NCBI GenBank assembly: GCA_029063275.1
Contig: JAIDOO010000214.1
Location: 1 to 6,353 of the forward strand
Origin: Clostridia bacterium
GTDB lineage: Bacteria > Bacillota > Clostridia > Christensenellales > Borkfalkiaceae
Length of the DNA stretch: 6,353 bases
Direction: 5' to 3'
Of this stretch, positions 1 through 6,217 are shown piece by piece (position 1 is the stretch's first letter; the number at the start of each line of letters is the position of its first letter). The position numbers were made by a program, and so were the translations under genes. Under the pieces are notes generated by a model. That model worked only from the letters and a program-made list of their open reading frames with translations, made no database searches and was not told the origin of the DNA.

Positions 1-143
1 GTATTGACCGCCTCTAACGAAGCGGGAATAACGCGCGGTATTCCGCCGTTTTCTTCCGCCGAACCAAGACAATTGCCGTCAGCCAGCATTGCAAGCTTTT
101 TGTCCTGCGGTAAAGATTGTATTATTTCACGGTTTTTAATCAT
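1..143 (-). CDS. N-terminal fragment of a possible GH3-like glycoside hydrolase (cut by window edge)
   Basis: Only the first 47 codons are inside the window; the gene continues past base 1. The ATG at 143-141 is preceded by AGGAG (154-150) with a 6-base spacer, a convincing start. The visible protein starts MIKNREIIQSLPQDKKLAML and continues through a GIPRV segment and ASLEAVN. The 'LP.. KK..ML' start followed by 'GIPRV' resembles the opening of family 3 glycoside hydrolases, where a helix of the 'L[ST].EEK..L' type precedes a 'GIP' strand. No catalytic residues are in view, so this is a resemblance only; another enzyme or a non-catalytic relative is possible. It starts 18 bases after the stop of the LRR gene, so it is probably translated from the same mRNA. 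The existence of the CDS is much surer than its function. Confidence 0.6.
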   Translation of the reverse strand, partial: MIKNREIIQSLPQDKKLAMLADGNCLGSAEENGGIPRVIPASLEAVN

Positions 144-161
144 AAAAAACTCCTGCTTAAA

Positions 162-3100
162 TCACACGAAAATCAATATGTAAGATATAGTCGCACTGCT
201 CGAATTGTAAGAATAACTGCTTTTGTAAAATCTGAATGTCAGGCTTTGCCCTTTTAAAAGTTCAAGCTTAAACGGGTAATCGGAAATACTTGAAAAATTC
301 GCTACTTCTTCACCGCCTGCCGTTATGGTTAAAAGGTCGTAATACGTAGGAGTGCGGCAAGCGAACATAACCTGCATATCCTCTTTCGCGGTCAAAGTAA
401 GAGTCGCATAAGTGCCGTAGCCCGTATTTGTGGATACAAAGCTTAATTTGTCCGCTTCGAAATAGTTTGCTGACAGACCGTAGCTATCCGAGCCGCTCAA
501 ACCATTCAGGTATTCTCCCTGCTCGCCGCATCTCGTGCACTTACCGTCCTCGCCGTAAATATGATAAAGCTTTTCAATTACTTCGCTCTTCGCTTCGCCG
601 CAGACGGGGCACACTCCCGTGCGCACGCCGTCCTTAGTACAGGTTGCCTCACGGGTAACAGTCCAAACAAGCTCGGTCTGATAGGTTACGGGATATCCGC
701 CCGACTGGTAAGTCCATAGCCAATCGCCGTCGGTATGAATACAAGGCGAGTAATAATAGACCTGGGTAAATCCCGTATCTTCGGGGCGCACCGCCGTCCA
801 TTGTGTGCCGGTGCCGCAATAATAAACCGCCAAAGCCGAATTAATCGAGTTGTTTTCGATTTCCGTAACCGAAGTCGGAATTACGATGTACGAAGCCGAG
901 CTTAACGCTCCCGCGCGGATTTTGTACGAGCTTATTGTCGAATTTTCAAAGGTGAAGCTTTCGGGCAGTATTTTGTAATAGTCGTAGTTTGAATATCCGT
1001 AAAGATACCAGTTCTGCGCGTAGTTTGCAAATTTATAACCGTCCTTTTCCGCAAAGGTCATCTTGCTGTCCGCGTCGTTGAAAACGTGCAGCGCATAGTA
1101 AGCGCAAAAACCGTTGCCCGAACTGCCCGCGACCATTATTAGGCGGCTTAAATTGTGAACCTGCAACAAAGAGGTACAGCCGAAAAACGCTTGCTCGCCG
1201 ATAAAGTATACCGACTGCGGAATAACCGCGTCCGTAAGAGCCGAACAGTAGTAAAAAGTCTGCTCGGGAATTTCGCCGAGGGTACGCGGCAAGGAAACGT
1301 AAGTAAGCTTCATACAGTCGAAAAAGGCGCACGCGCCGAGACTGCTCAGCTTTGTATCCTGTAAGTTAATGTCCGTAAGACCTATACAGTAACTGAAAGC
1401 GTTTTCGCCGATTTCTACAAGGCTTCTGTCAAGCACAACGTTTGTAAGCGAAAAACAGGAATAAAACGCGCTATCGCCTATTACCGAAACCCCTTTTAAA
1501 TCAGCGCTTTTAATAGTCGGATTTTCCGAGAATGCAAAGGACGCGATTTTCAGCGAGTTATATCCCGAAAGAGCGGAAAACTCCAATCGTGTAACGCCTC
1601 CGTCGCACCAGACCGCAACCCAGTCGTCGTAAAATTGAAGGAAAGTTACTCCGTTTATGTCGTTGTAAACAAGCGCCGCCGCGTCGGACTCGCGCGTTGC
1701 CACAAACACCGCAAATCTGCCCACGTTGCCGCAGTTTTCTCCGTCGGAAATATCGAGCGCACTGTAATTTACCACCGCGCGCAGTCTCTGACAGCCGTCA
1801 AACGCATAGTCGCCGATTTCGGTCAGCGACTTCGGAAGAGTAACCTTTCTGAGGGTATCGCAACCGTAGAACGCGTTAGCTTCTATCTGCACGGTGCCTT
1901 CGGGCACGTAAAATTCTTCAAGCGACGTACAACCGATAAAAGCGTATTCGCCGATATTTCCGTCGGCGCGTGAAATCTGCACGCTTTCGAGCGCGTAGTC
2001 GTTTGCAAACGCCCTCGCCCCTATCGACGTTACTCCGTTTATGCTGACCGAAGTCAGACTGTAACAACCGCCGAAAGCGTCGTTGCCGACGTTGACGAAA
2101 GAGCCGTTTAAACTTATTTCTTTAAGCGACGAACAGCAGTAAAACGCGCTGTCGCCGACTTCCGTAACAATACCGTAAACGGTAGCTCTTTCAAGCTCGC
2201 CGCAGTAGGCAAAGGCGCAGGTTTCTATTTTCGTAACCGGACGCGGAACGGTTACGTCCGTCAGCGAAGAACAGCCGTAAAAGGCGTATTTGCCCAAACT
2301 TTCCACCCCGTCCGACAGAATTACCCTGCGTATGTCCGAATCGTTATAAAAAAGATAATCTATTATAGAGAAGCTTGAAGCTCTCAAAAAACTTTCGGGC
2401 AGGGTAAGAAACTCATCTTCGGGATAGCCGATTAGATACCAGCCCGCGGGCTGTGCAAATGCGCCGTAGGAATAAGCGACCGTATAGCCTTCGCGTTCCG
2501 ATTTGGGAACCGACTGCTCCAACGACGAATATACAGCAATCGCATAATCGCAACTCAATTCGACTTCGCTTAAATTATAGACCTCGAAAAGGCGGTAACA
2601 GCATTCGAATATTCCGTAACCCGCGCCGCTCACGCTTGACGGGATTACTATGCTGTTAAGCCGCACACAACCGTAAAATGCATAGTCGCCTATGTGCCCG
2701 AGACCCTCGTTGAGATTTATTTCTTTGACGTCCGAGCAACCGTAAAACGCCTGCGGCGCAACCGCAGTCGCCGCCGTCAGCGTTATGCTTTTCAGGTTTG
2801 TATTCACATTGCCGAAAAGATACTCCATAGTCTGACAATCGTCCGCACTGCTTCCGAGATAGGGCAGAGTCATAGATACTAAGCTATTACAGCCGACCAA
2901 CAACTGCGCGCCGATAAATTCGACGCTGTCGGGAATTTCTATACTTTCAATACGTTCGCAACGGTAAAACGCTTTTTCGCCTATCTCTTTAAGATTGTCT
3001 TCGCCCTCGAACGTAACGTTTTCAAGCGACGAACAACCGCTGAACGCGCTGCGGCTTAAAAGGGTCAGGCTTTCGGGAACGGTAAAACTTTTTAACTGCT

Positions 3101-4445
3101 TGCAATCGCTGAACGCATACTCGCCTATAATCTCGGCGCCGTAGGCGTTGAACGAAGTAATCTGCGTGCCGCTAAGCGAGTTATCGCCGATTGAAGTTAA
3201 TCCCAGCGGAAGTTTTAAAGTTTTTAAGCTTGTGCCGAAAAACGCAAAATTGCCTATATCGTAGCCTTCGCCTTCGATGTATGCGATATTTACGCTTTCA
3301 AGAAAGCTCAGATTCAAGCAGAAGCTGTCGCATATACCGTCAAGGTAATTTATCGTCAGACTTTCAAGCGGGGTTACAGTGTTTTCGCCGAAAAGCCTGC
3401 TTATAGTGTAGGCGCCGTAATTTTGGAGATATAATTCTTTAACACTGTTCGCGCCGGAAAAAACCGCAAGATTTTCGGGATAGATTATCTGCTGACGGAT
3501 TTTTACCGCTTCGAGCGCAGAACAATCCCTGAACGCGTACTCACCGAGAACAATTTCGCTATCGCCCGTAATTTCAAGGGTTTGAAGCGCACGGCAATTA
3601 TCGAACGCATTCCCGCCGACCTCGGCGGCGTTATTCATAGTTACCGATTCGAGCTTTGCGCAGTCCGCAAATGCGTAACCGCCTATTTTTATTGCGCCCT
3701 CTATTTTTAAACGCTTGATTTTGCCGTTTCCTTCAAACGCTCCGCCGCGTATTTCCGAAACGACGTACCCGTCTATTTTTTCGGGTATGACCACATTGGG
3801 CTTGGTGCCCCTGTAACCCGTAACGATTATTTCCGAGCCGGGCGCTTTATCGGCGTCCGCAAAAACGTACTCCACCCCCGAATAGGTAAAGCCCGTGGCG
3901 TTATCCATAAAATTTTTGAGCTGAAAATAAGTAACCAGCGCGGCGCAAACCAACAGCAGGCAGGCAAGTACGCTCACCGCAACCGGCACGCCCAAACGCT
4001 TTTCGGTTACCGCCCTCGTCTTGCCGCGCATTGCCGCCCTGACCGTATTCACGTCAAAGCCGCCGCCCTGCGCCGCCTCGTAATCGATTGCAACGCCGCC
4101 TTTGCCGTCTTTGTAAAGGTAACCGCCGTAGACCGCGCTTTCAACCTTTGCGACGAAATCGCAACAGGCTTCGTCCACCTCTATTTTTTCGCTGAAAGCG
4201 AAAGACCGGACCGGACCGCACTTGTCGGACGAGAGGTGCAAAACGCTTAAAGTCTGACCCTTTTTATCAAGCAGGGTAACCTTTAAATTCACTTCGTCCA
4301 CCGCTTCGGCGCGCGTATTTTTAAGCTTTAATAAAAGATATTTTTTACCGTACTGACGGATAAACAGAAAGCTCGTTACCGAAACGAAGTTTTCGGTCTG
4401 GGGGCGGGCGTACGCGCCCTTGGAAATTACGCTGTAATCCTGCAT
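162..4445 (-). CDS. Giant membrane-anchored BspA-type leucine-rich-repeat surface protein
   Basis: This 1427-residue protein has four parts. Residues 1-150 form a beta-rich cytoplasmic domain ending in basic residues (RGKTRAVTEKR). Residues 152-174 are one hydrophobic membrane helix, so by the positive-inside rule the rest lies outside the cell. Residues about 205-1220 are an array of BspA-type (LRR_5) repeats with the signature 'IG..AF.GC.SL..V.IP', interrupted by three related inserts near 622-690, 890-965 and 1095-1165, and ending in the capping motif YYCGTGTQW (1208-1216). Residues 1235-1310 hold CxxC motifs (CPVC 1279-1282, CTRC 1303-1306), followed by a C-terminal region of beta-strand character rich in Thr, Ser and Tyr. 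There is no LPXTG sorting signal; the N-terminal helix is the anchor. The family is associated with adhesion and surface binding in host-associated microbes; the ligand here is unknown. The start is supported by GGGGGAG (4458-4452) 6 bases upstream, and the gene abuts its upstream neighbour (TAAATG), implying translational coupling. Confidence 0.93.
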   Translation of the reverse strand: MQDYSVISKGAYARPQTENFVSVTSFLFIRQYGKKYLLLKLKNTRAEAVDEVNLKVTLLDKKGQTLSVLHLSSDKCGPVRSFAFSEKIEVDEACCDFVAKVESAVYGGYLYKDGKGGVAIDYEAAQGGGFDVNTVRAAMRGKTRAVTEKRLGVPVAVSVLACLLLVCAALVTYFQLKNFMDNATGFTYSGVEYVFADADKAPGSEIIVTGYRGTKPNVVIPEKIDGYVVSEIRGGAFEGNGKIKRLKIEGAIKIGGYAFADCAKLESVTMNNAAEVGGNAFDNCRALQTLEITGDSEIVLGEYAFRDCSALEAVKIRQQIIYPENLAVFSGANSVKELYLQNYGAYTISRLFGENTVTPLESLTINYLDGICDSFCLNLSFLESVNIAYIEGEGYDIGNFAFFGTSLKTLKLPLGLTSIGDNSLSGTQITSFNAYGAEIIGEYAFSDCKQLKSFTVPESLTLLSRSAFSGCSSLENVTFEGEDNLKEIGEKAFYRCERIESIEIPDSVEFIGAQLLVGCNSLVSMTLPYLGSSADDCQTMEYLFGNVNTNLKSITLTAATAVAPQAFYGCSDVKEINLNEGLGHIGDYAFYGCVRLNSIVIPSSVSGAGYGIFECCYRLFEVYNLSEVELSCDYAIAVYSSLEQSVPKSEREGYTVAYSYGAFAQPAGWYLIGYPEDEFLTLPESFLRASSFSIIDYLFYNDSDIRRVILSDGVESLGKYAFYGCSSLTDVTVPRPVTKIETCAFAYCGELERATVYGIVTEVGDSAFYCCSSLKEISLNGSFVNVGNDAFGGCYSLTSVSINGVTSIGARAFANDYALESVQISRADGNIGEYAFIGCTSLEEFYVPEGTVQIEANAFYGCDTLRKVTLPKSLTEIGDYAFDGCQRLRAVVNYSALDISDGENCGNVGRFAVFVATRESDAAALVYNDINGVTFLQFYDDWVAVWCDGGVTRLEFSALSGYNSLKIASFAFSENPTIKSADLKGVSVIGDSAFYSCFSLTNVVLDRSLVEIGENAFSYCIGLTDINLQDTKLSSLGACAFFDCMKLTYVSLPRTLGEIPEQTFYYCSALTDAVIPQSVYFIGEQAFFGCTSLLQVHNLSRLIMVAGSSGNGFCAYYALHVFNDADSKMTFAEKDGYKFANYAQNWYLYGYSNYDYYKILPESFTFENSTISSYKIRAGALSSASYIVIPTSVTEIENNSINSALAVYYCGTGTQWTAVRPEDTGFTQVYYYSPCIHTDGDWLWTYQSGGYPVTYQTELVWTVTREATCTKDGVRTGVCPVCGEAKSEVIEKLYHIYGEDGKCTRCGEQGEYLNGLSGSDSYGLSANYFEADKLSFVSTNTGYGTYATLTLTAKEDMQVMFACRTPTYYDLLTITAGGEEVANFSSISDYPFKLELLKGQSLTFRFYKSSYSYNSSSATISYILIFV
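951..1163 (-). repeat. LRR insert copy 3
   Basis: Residues about 1095-1165 of the LRR protein. It opens 'VHNLSRLIMVAGSSGNG', continues 'YYALHVFNDADS', 'EKDGYKFA' and 'NWYLYGY', and exits at 'LPESF', closely following the motif order of copy 1. Confidence 0.6.
1551..1778 (-). repeat. LRR insert copy 2 (most divergent)
   Basis: Residues about 890-965 of the LRR protein. It begins 'VVNYSALDIS', passes a Gly-rich turn and 'FAVFVATRES', then 'YNDINGVTFLQFYDDWVAV', before repeats resume. It keeps the 'V.N.S.L' opening and the aromatic strand pair of the other inserts but lacks the 'LPESF' exit. Confidence 0.5.
2376..2582 (-). repeat. LRR insert copy 1
   Basis: Residues about 622-690 of the LRR protein. 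The insert starts 'VYNLSEVEL', runs through 'YAIAVYSSLE' and 'EREGYTVAY', then 'GWYLIGY', and returns to repeats at 'LPESF'. It shares this order of motifs with the insert near residues 1095-1165 and, more loosely, with the one near 890-965. Confidence 0.6.
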
Positions 4446-5138
4446 TTAATTCTCCCCCTTAAATCTTCCGCTTTTCCAGAGAACGTATATTGCCGCCGTC
4501 AGAAGATTGAACGCGACCACGCCCAGCGCCGCCAGAAAAGTATAAAGCCAGTCCGTGCCCGACAGAAAGAAGCTTTCGCCGTAAATTCCGCCGAACATTT
4601 TCGTTAAGCAGATTTTTGCAAACACCACGCCGAGAATATCGGCAACCGCGCTCAAAGACAGATACCAGGCAAAATTTTTGGGGCTGATTTCGCCGTGCAG
4701 TCCCCTGCCCTTTTTCCGCCCGTCCACCCCGTTAAGCGAAAGGGTTACAAAAGAAGTTTCATCGGGAAGCGAGCAGACCTCGGTAAAGCCCTGCCTTGAA
4801 ATTATCTCTTTCACGTTCAGAATTCTGACCGTATTGCCGTCCTTGTCGAATACGGCTATATCGAAATCGATATACTTGATTTTTTCGTCTATCTTGCACA
4901 GCAAAAACTTTTTTCCGCCGCGCTCGGATAAAACGTACTGTTTTATGTATTTTGCCGCCTTTAAATCGGGCTCGTATACCATCGAAGGACCGCTTTCGCC
5001 GTCAATGCTCTTAACTCCGCGCCCCGTAACGGGAAGCCTGCCGAAGTCGGTGCGCAAAAAGAACTTGGGCAAAATAAGGACGTGTATTAAAACGAACGCC
5101 GCAATTAAAACCGCAAGCACTATTGACCAAACTACCAT
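4446..5138 (-). CDS. Three-helix membrane protein sharing a cytoplasmic domain with the LRR protein
   Basis: I do not recognise a named family. The 230-residue product has a membrane helix at about 3-24, a soluble segment at 25-155, and two further helices at about 157-178 and 196-221, with a basic C-terminus (KSGRFKGEN). Basic residues after helix 1 (PKFFLRTDFGR) and at the C-terminus place the soluble domain in the cytoplasm. That domain (about 63-135: GKKFLLCKI at 75-83, DKDGNT at 98-103) aligns by eye with residues 28-100 of the LRR protein (GKKYLLLKL, DKKGQT), suggesting homology. The ATG at 5138 is chosen because GGAGG (5150-5146) sits 7 bases upstream. The frame stays open to a TTG at 5270, but that extension would run through a terminator and a large hairpin and encodes nothing convincing. 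The stop codon directly abuts the LRR gene's ATG, and the final codons contain its ribosome binding site. A role in assembling, anchoring or sensing the LRR protein is inference. Confidence 0.85.
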   Translation of the reverse strand: MVVWSIVLAVLIAAFVLIHVLILPKFFLRTDFGRLPVTGRGVKSIDGESGPSMVYEPDLKAAKYIKQYVLSERGGKKFLLCKIDEKIKYIDFDIAVFDKDGNTVRILNVKEIISRQGFTEVCSLPDETSFVTLSLNGVDGRKKGRGLHGEISPKNFAWYLSLSAVADILGVVFAKICLTKMFGGIYGESFFLSGTDWLYTFLAALGVVAFNLLTAAIYVLWKSGRFKGEN

Positions 5139-5145
5139 TCGTCCG

Positions 5146-5154
5146 CCTCCCTTT
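5146..5154 (-). promoter_or_regulatory. Ribosome binding site fixing the start at 5138
   Basis: On the minus strand this reads AAAGGGAGG, with a GGAGG core and a 7-base spacer to the ATG at 5138-5136. It decides in favour of the internal ATG over the upstream in-frame TTG at 5270. It lies 11 bases downstream of the terminator's T-rich tail. Confidence 0.85.
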
Positions 5155-5165
5155 GTTTTTTTCGG

Positions 5166-5199
5166 TAAATAAAAAAGTGCGCTCCTATGCGGAACGCAC
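5166..5199 (-). terminator. Intrinsic terminator in the operon leader (candidate attenuator)
   Basis: On the minus strand, GTGCGTTCC (5199-5191), a 5-base loop GCATA and GGAGCGCAC (5185-5177) form a 9-bp stem with one U-G wobble, followed directly by TTTTTTATTT. On the plus strand the hairpin has no T-run after it, so it works only toward the operon. It lies between both candidate promoters and the gene starting at 5138. The 27 bases after it (5165-5139) are too short for another promoter, so operon expression must depend on read-through. Confidence 0.85.
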
Positions 5200-5221
5200 C
5201 CAACAGTACACTCCACATCGT

Positions 5222-5307
5222 TGCGACACAATTCCCGTAGTATGAGATAAAGTGAAGTACTTATTGGCAATACAGTACTCCATACTACGCTATTAAATTG
5301 TGTCGCA
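5222..5307. repeat. 86-base imperfect inverted repeat with three nested stems
   Basis: The outer stem is 12 bp perfect (TTGCGACACAATT region, 5222-5233 with 5296-5307). The middle stem is 9 bp perfect (CGTAGTATG 5236-5244 with CATACTACG 5281-5289). The inner stem pairs AGTACT (5256-5261) with AGTACT (5274-5279) and, past a one-base bulge, TATTG (5262-5266) with CAATA (5268-5272). The asymmetric internal loops are 2 against 6 bases and 11 against 1 base. No coding function is apparent. I see no obvious target-site duplication. Confidence 0.85.
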
Positions 5308-5312
5308 TGACA

Positions 5313-5341
5313 ACTATACCATAATTTAAGCGTAAAAGCAA
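5313..5341 (-). promoter_or_regulatory. Candidate promoter P2 (SigA type, extended -10)
   Basis: On the minus strand, TTGCTT (5341-5336), a 17-base spacer and TATAGT (5318-5313), with TGG giving an extended -10 'TGN' element. The predicted start is near 5306, almost exactly at the foot of the 86-base inverted repeat, which supports the idea that the hairpin is the 5' end of an RNA. Confidence 0.5.
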
Positions 5342-5361
5342 TAATTTAACCCGCCGATTTT

Positions 5362-5397
5362 AAAAACCGCGTCTATGCGCGCCCGCGCGCGGGCATA
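5362..5397 (-). other. GC-only hairpin with an alternative terminator-like fold
   Basis: A perfect 14-bp palindrome (GCCCGCG/CGCGGGC, 5381-5394) is embedded in a larger hairpin. In that hairpin TATGCGCGC (5374-5382) pairs with GCGGGCATA (5389-5397), with one mismatch and a 6-base loop. On the minus strand an alternative 5-bp pairing, CCGCG (5392-5388) with CGCGG (5371-5367), is followed by TTTTT (5366-5362), a weak terminator shape. It would lie about 12 bases into a P1 transcript. The two folds exclude each other. Confidence 0.4.
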
Positions 5398-5415
5398 TTA
5401 CTCTATTATATAATT

Positions 5416-5444
5416 ATTTTATCACCGCTTTGATTATATGTCAA
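5416..5444 (-). promoter_or_regulatory. Strong candidate promoter P1 (SigA type)
   Basis: On the minus strand, a perfect TTGACA (5444-5439), a 17-base spacer and TAAAAT (5421-5416), preceded by TGA (extended -10). It lies just after the ribU terminator, so it is well placed to start the downstream operon independently. The predicted transcript start is near 5409, giving a leader of about 270 bases. Confidence 0.75.
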
Positions 5445-5462
5445 TAAAAAGCTTTCAAATGG

Positions 5463-5488
5463 AAAAATAAGGAGCGCTTCCGCGCTCC
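5463..5488 (-). terminator. Terminator of ribU, probably bidirectional
   Basis: A perfect 7-bp stem GGAGCGC/GCGCTCC (5471-5477, 5482-5488) with a TTCC loop on the plus strand starts 6 bases after the ribU stop codon. On the minus strand it is followed by TTATTTTT; on the plus strand it is followed by TTGTTTTT, so it could act both ways. Confidence 0.85.
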
Positions 5489-5494
5489 TTGTTT

Positions 5495-6208
5495 TTAAGA
5501 TTTTTTCTTTAATTTCGCAAATTTTTCGCCCGTAATCTTTATAAGCTTCGAAAGCGGTTTGTACAGAGCGATAACCACCGCCGAAATGCACAAAACTTTT
5601 ATAAAATTGAACAAAAGCGCCCAATACCAGACGTCGATGAACAATTCCTGACCGGCAGACCACGTTCCGCCGAACGCTTTAAAAAAAGCGGGAAAGGTCA
5701 GCAAATAATTGACGGGCAATGAAATTAAACACTGTCCGATGCAACCGAGCGCAACCGACCAAAGCACGGTTTTAATACCCTTACGCCATTTGTAAATCAA
5801 AGAGGGAATAAGCACGTACGGCAAAACCATAAGTATGTTGGCAAGCTCGCCGACAAAAGCCGTCTGTCCAACCGTGAGCGCGTGCAAAAGCTCTTTTAAC
5901 ACCGCAATTATCACACCAGCAACGGGACCGAGTGAAAATCCGCCTATAAGCACGAACACGTTTGAAAAATCAAGCTTTAAAAACGATACCGGTGATGCCG
6001 GCATAAGCGAAAAATCCAAAAGCCCTATCGCGTATGATATAGCCGTAAAGATAGCCATATACGCAATTCTGGTTGCGGTAAAGTAGTTTTTAAACGCTTC
6101 GCCTACTCTCTTCTTTTTCTCTGCGGGGGCTTCCGCTTCCGTCTGCGCGGTTATATCCCCGCTTTCGCCGCCGCAAATTTCTGCGGCTTGGGTTGTTTCC
6201 TGTTCCAT
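5495..6208 (-). CDS. ribU: ECF transporter riboflavin-binding S-component, RibU-type
   Basis: RibU is the substrate-binding membrane subunit of energy-coupling-factor transporters. It takes up riboflavin together with a shared T-component and two ATPases, which are not in this window. The 237-residue product has about six hydrophobic segments from residue 46 to 216 and the family's telling stretches: FLKLDFSN (76-83), the Gly-rich 'LIGGFSLGPVAGV' (87-99), ELLHALT (106-112) and GELANILM (120-127). The start at 6208 follows AAGGAG (6223-6218) at 9 bases. An acidic and then basic N-terminal extension of about 45 residues precedes the first helix; it is longer than in typical RibU and probably cytoplasmic. 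Control by FMN is indicated by the riboswitch and terminator upstream. A riboswitch of this class before an S-component of this sequence type makes riboflavin the likely substrate; a related flavin precursor such as roseoflavin-like analogues cannot be excluded from sequence. Confidence 0.92.
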   Translation of the reverse strand: MEQETTQAAEICGGESGDITAQTEAEAPAEKKKRVGEAFKNYFTATRIAYMAIFTAISYAIGLLDFSLMPASPVSFLKLDFSNVFVLIGGFSLGPVAGVIIAVLKELLHALTVGQTAFVGELANILMVLPYVLIPSLIYKWRKGIKTVLWSVALGCIGQCLISLPVNYLLTFPAFFKAFGGTWSAGQELFIDVWYWALLFNFIKVLCISAVVIALYKPLSKLIKITGEKFAKLKKKS

Positions 6209-6217
6209 AACAAAGAA

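Larger units (their letters stand above)
786..3833 (-). repeat. Coding LRR_5 (BspA-type) repeat array
   Basis: This stretch encodes about forty tandem units of roughly 22-24 residues, with recurring AF.GC, YAF.GC, SL..V and SV..IG positions. The DNA copies have diverged, so it is a protein-level repeat and not a simple tandem DNA repeat. The unit count is an estimate by eye. The array is predicted to form an elongated extracellular solenoid. Confidence 0.88.
5139..5307 (-). promoter_or_regulatory. Structured 5' leader of the LRR operon, candidate cis-regulatory RNA
   Basis: Transcripts from the candidate promoter at 5341-5313 should begin near 5306. They would carry a three-tier hairpin (5307-5222), a roughly 22-base linker containing a near-repeat of a hairpin segment, then the terminator and the ribosome binding site. 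This order (structured domain, linker, terminator, gene) is the layout of a transcription-attenuating leader. I checked it by eye against the conserved cores of FMN, TPP, SAM, purine, glycine, lysine, c-di-GMP and T-box leaders and recognise none. Alternatives are a small RNA whose own terminator is leaky, or a palindromic dispersed repeat that happens to lie here. Confidence 0.5.

Noticed and set aside
1635..1973. 112-codon plus-strand frame inside the LRR gene
   Set aside because: It is Arg- and Lys-rich noise opposite the repeat array, as are the other short frames in this gene.
786..3833. Regular spacing of similar motifs as a possible CRISPR array or tandem DNA repeat
   Set aside because: The similarity is at the protein level in one intact reading frame; DNA units are not identical and there are no spacers.
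4678..5172. 164-codon open frame on the plus strand
   Set aside because: It lies entirely opposite the membrane protein gene and its leader, has no recognisable domain, and is explained by codon bias of the real gene.
5139..5270. N-terminal extension of the membrane protein gene to a TTG at 5270
   Set aside because: It would place the start inside the inverted repeat and read through a strong terminator; the 44 extra residues look like random translation, and a good ribosome binding site points to the ATG at 5138.
5177..5307. T-box or known metabolite riboswitch in the operon leader
   Set aside because: No TGGNACCGCG T-box core, and none of the conserved cores of the common riboswitch classes could be found by eye; the leader was kept as unassigned.
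5406..5663. 85-codon minus-strand frame overlapping the end of ribU
   Set aside because: It overlaps ribU in another frame, runs through the ribU terminator and promoter P1, and encodes no recognisable protein.
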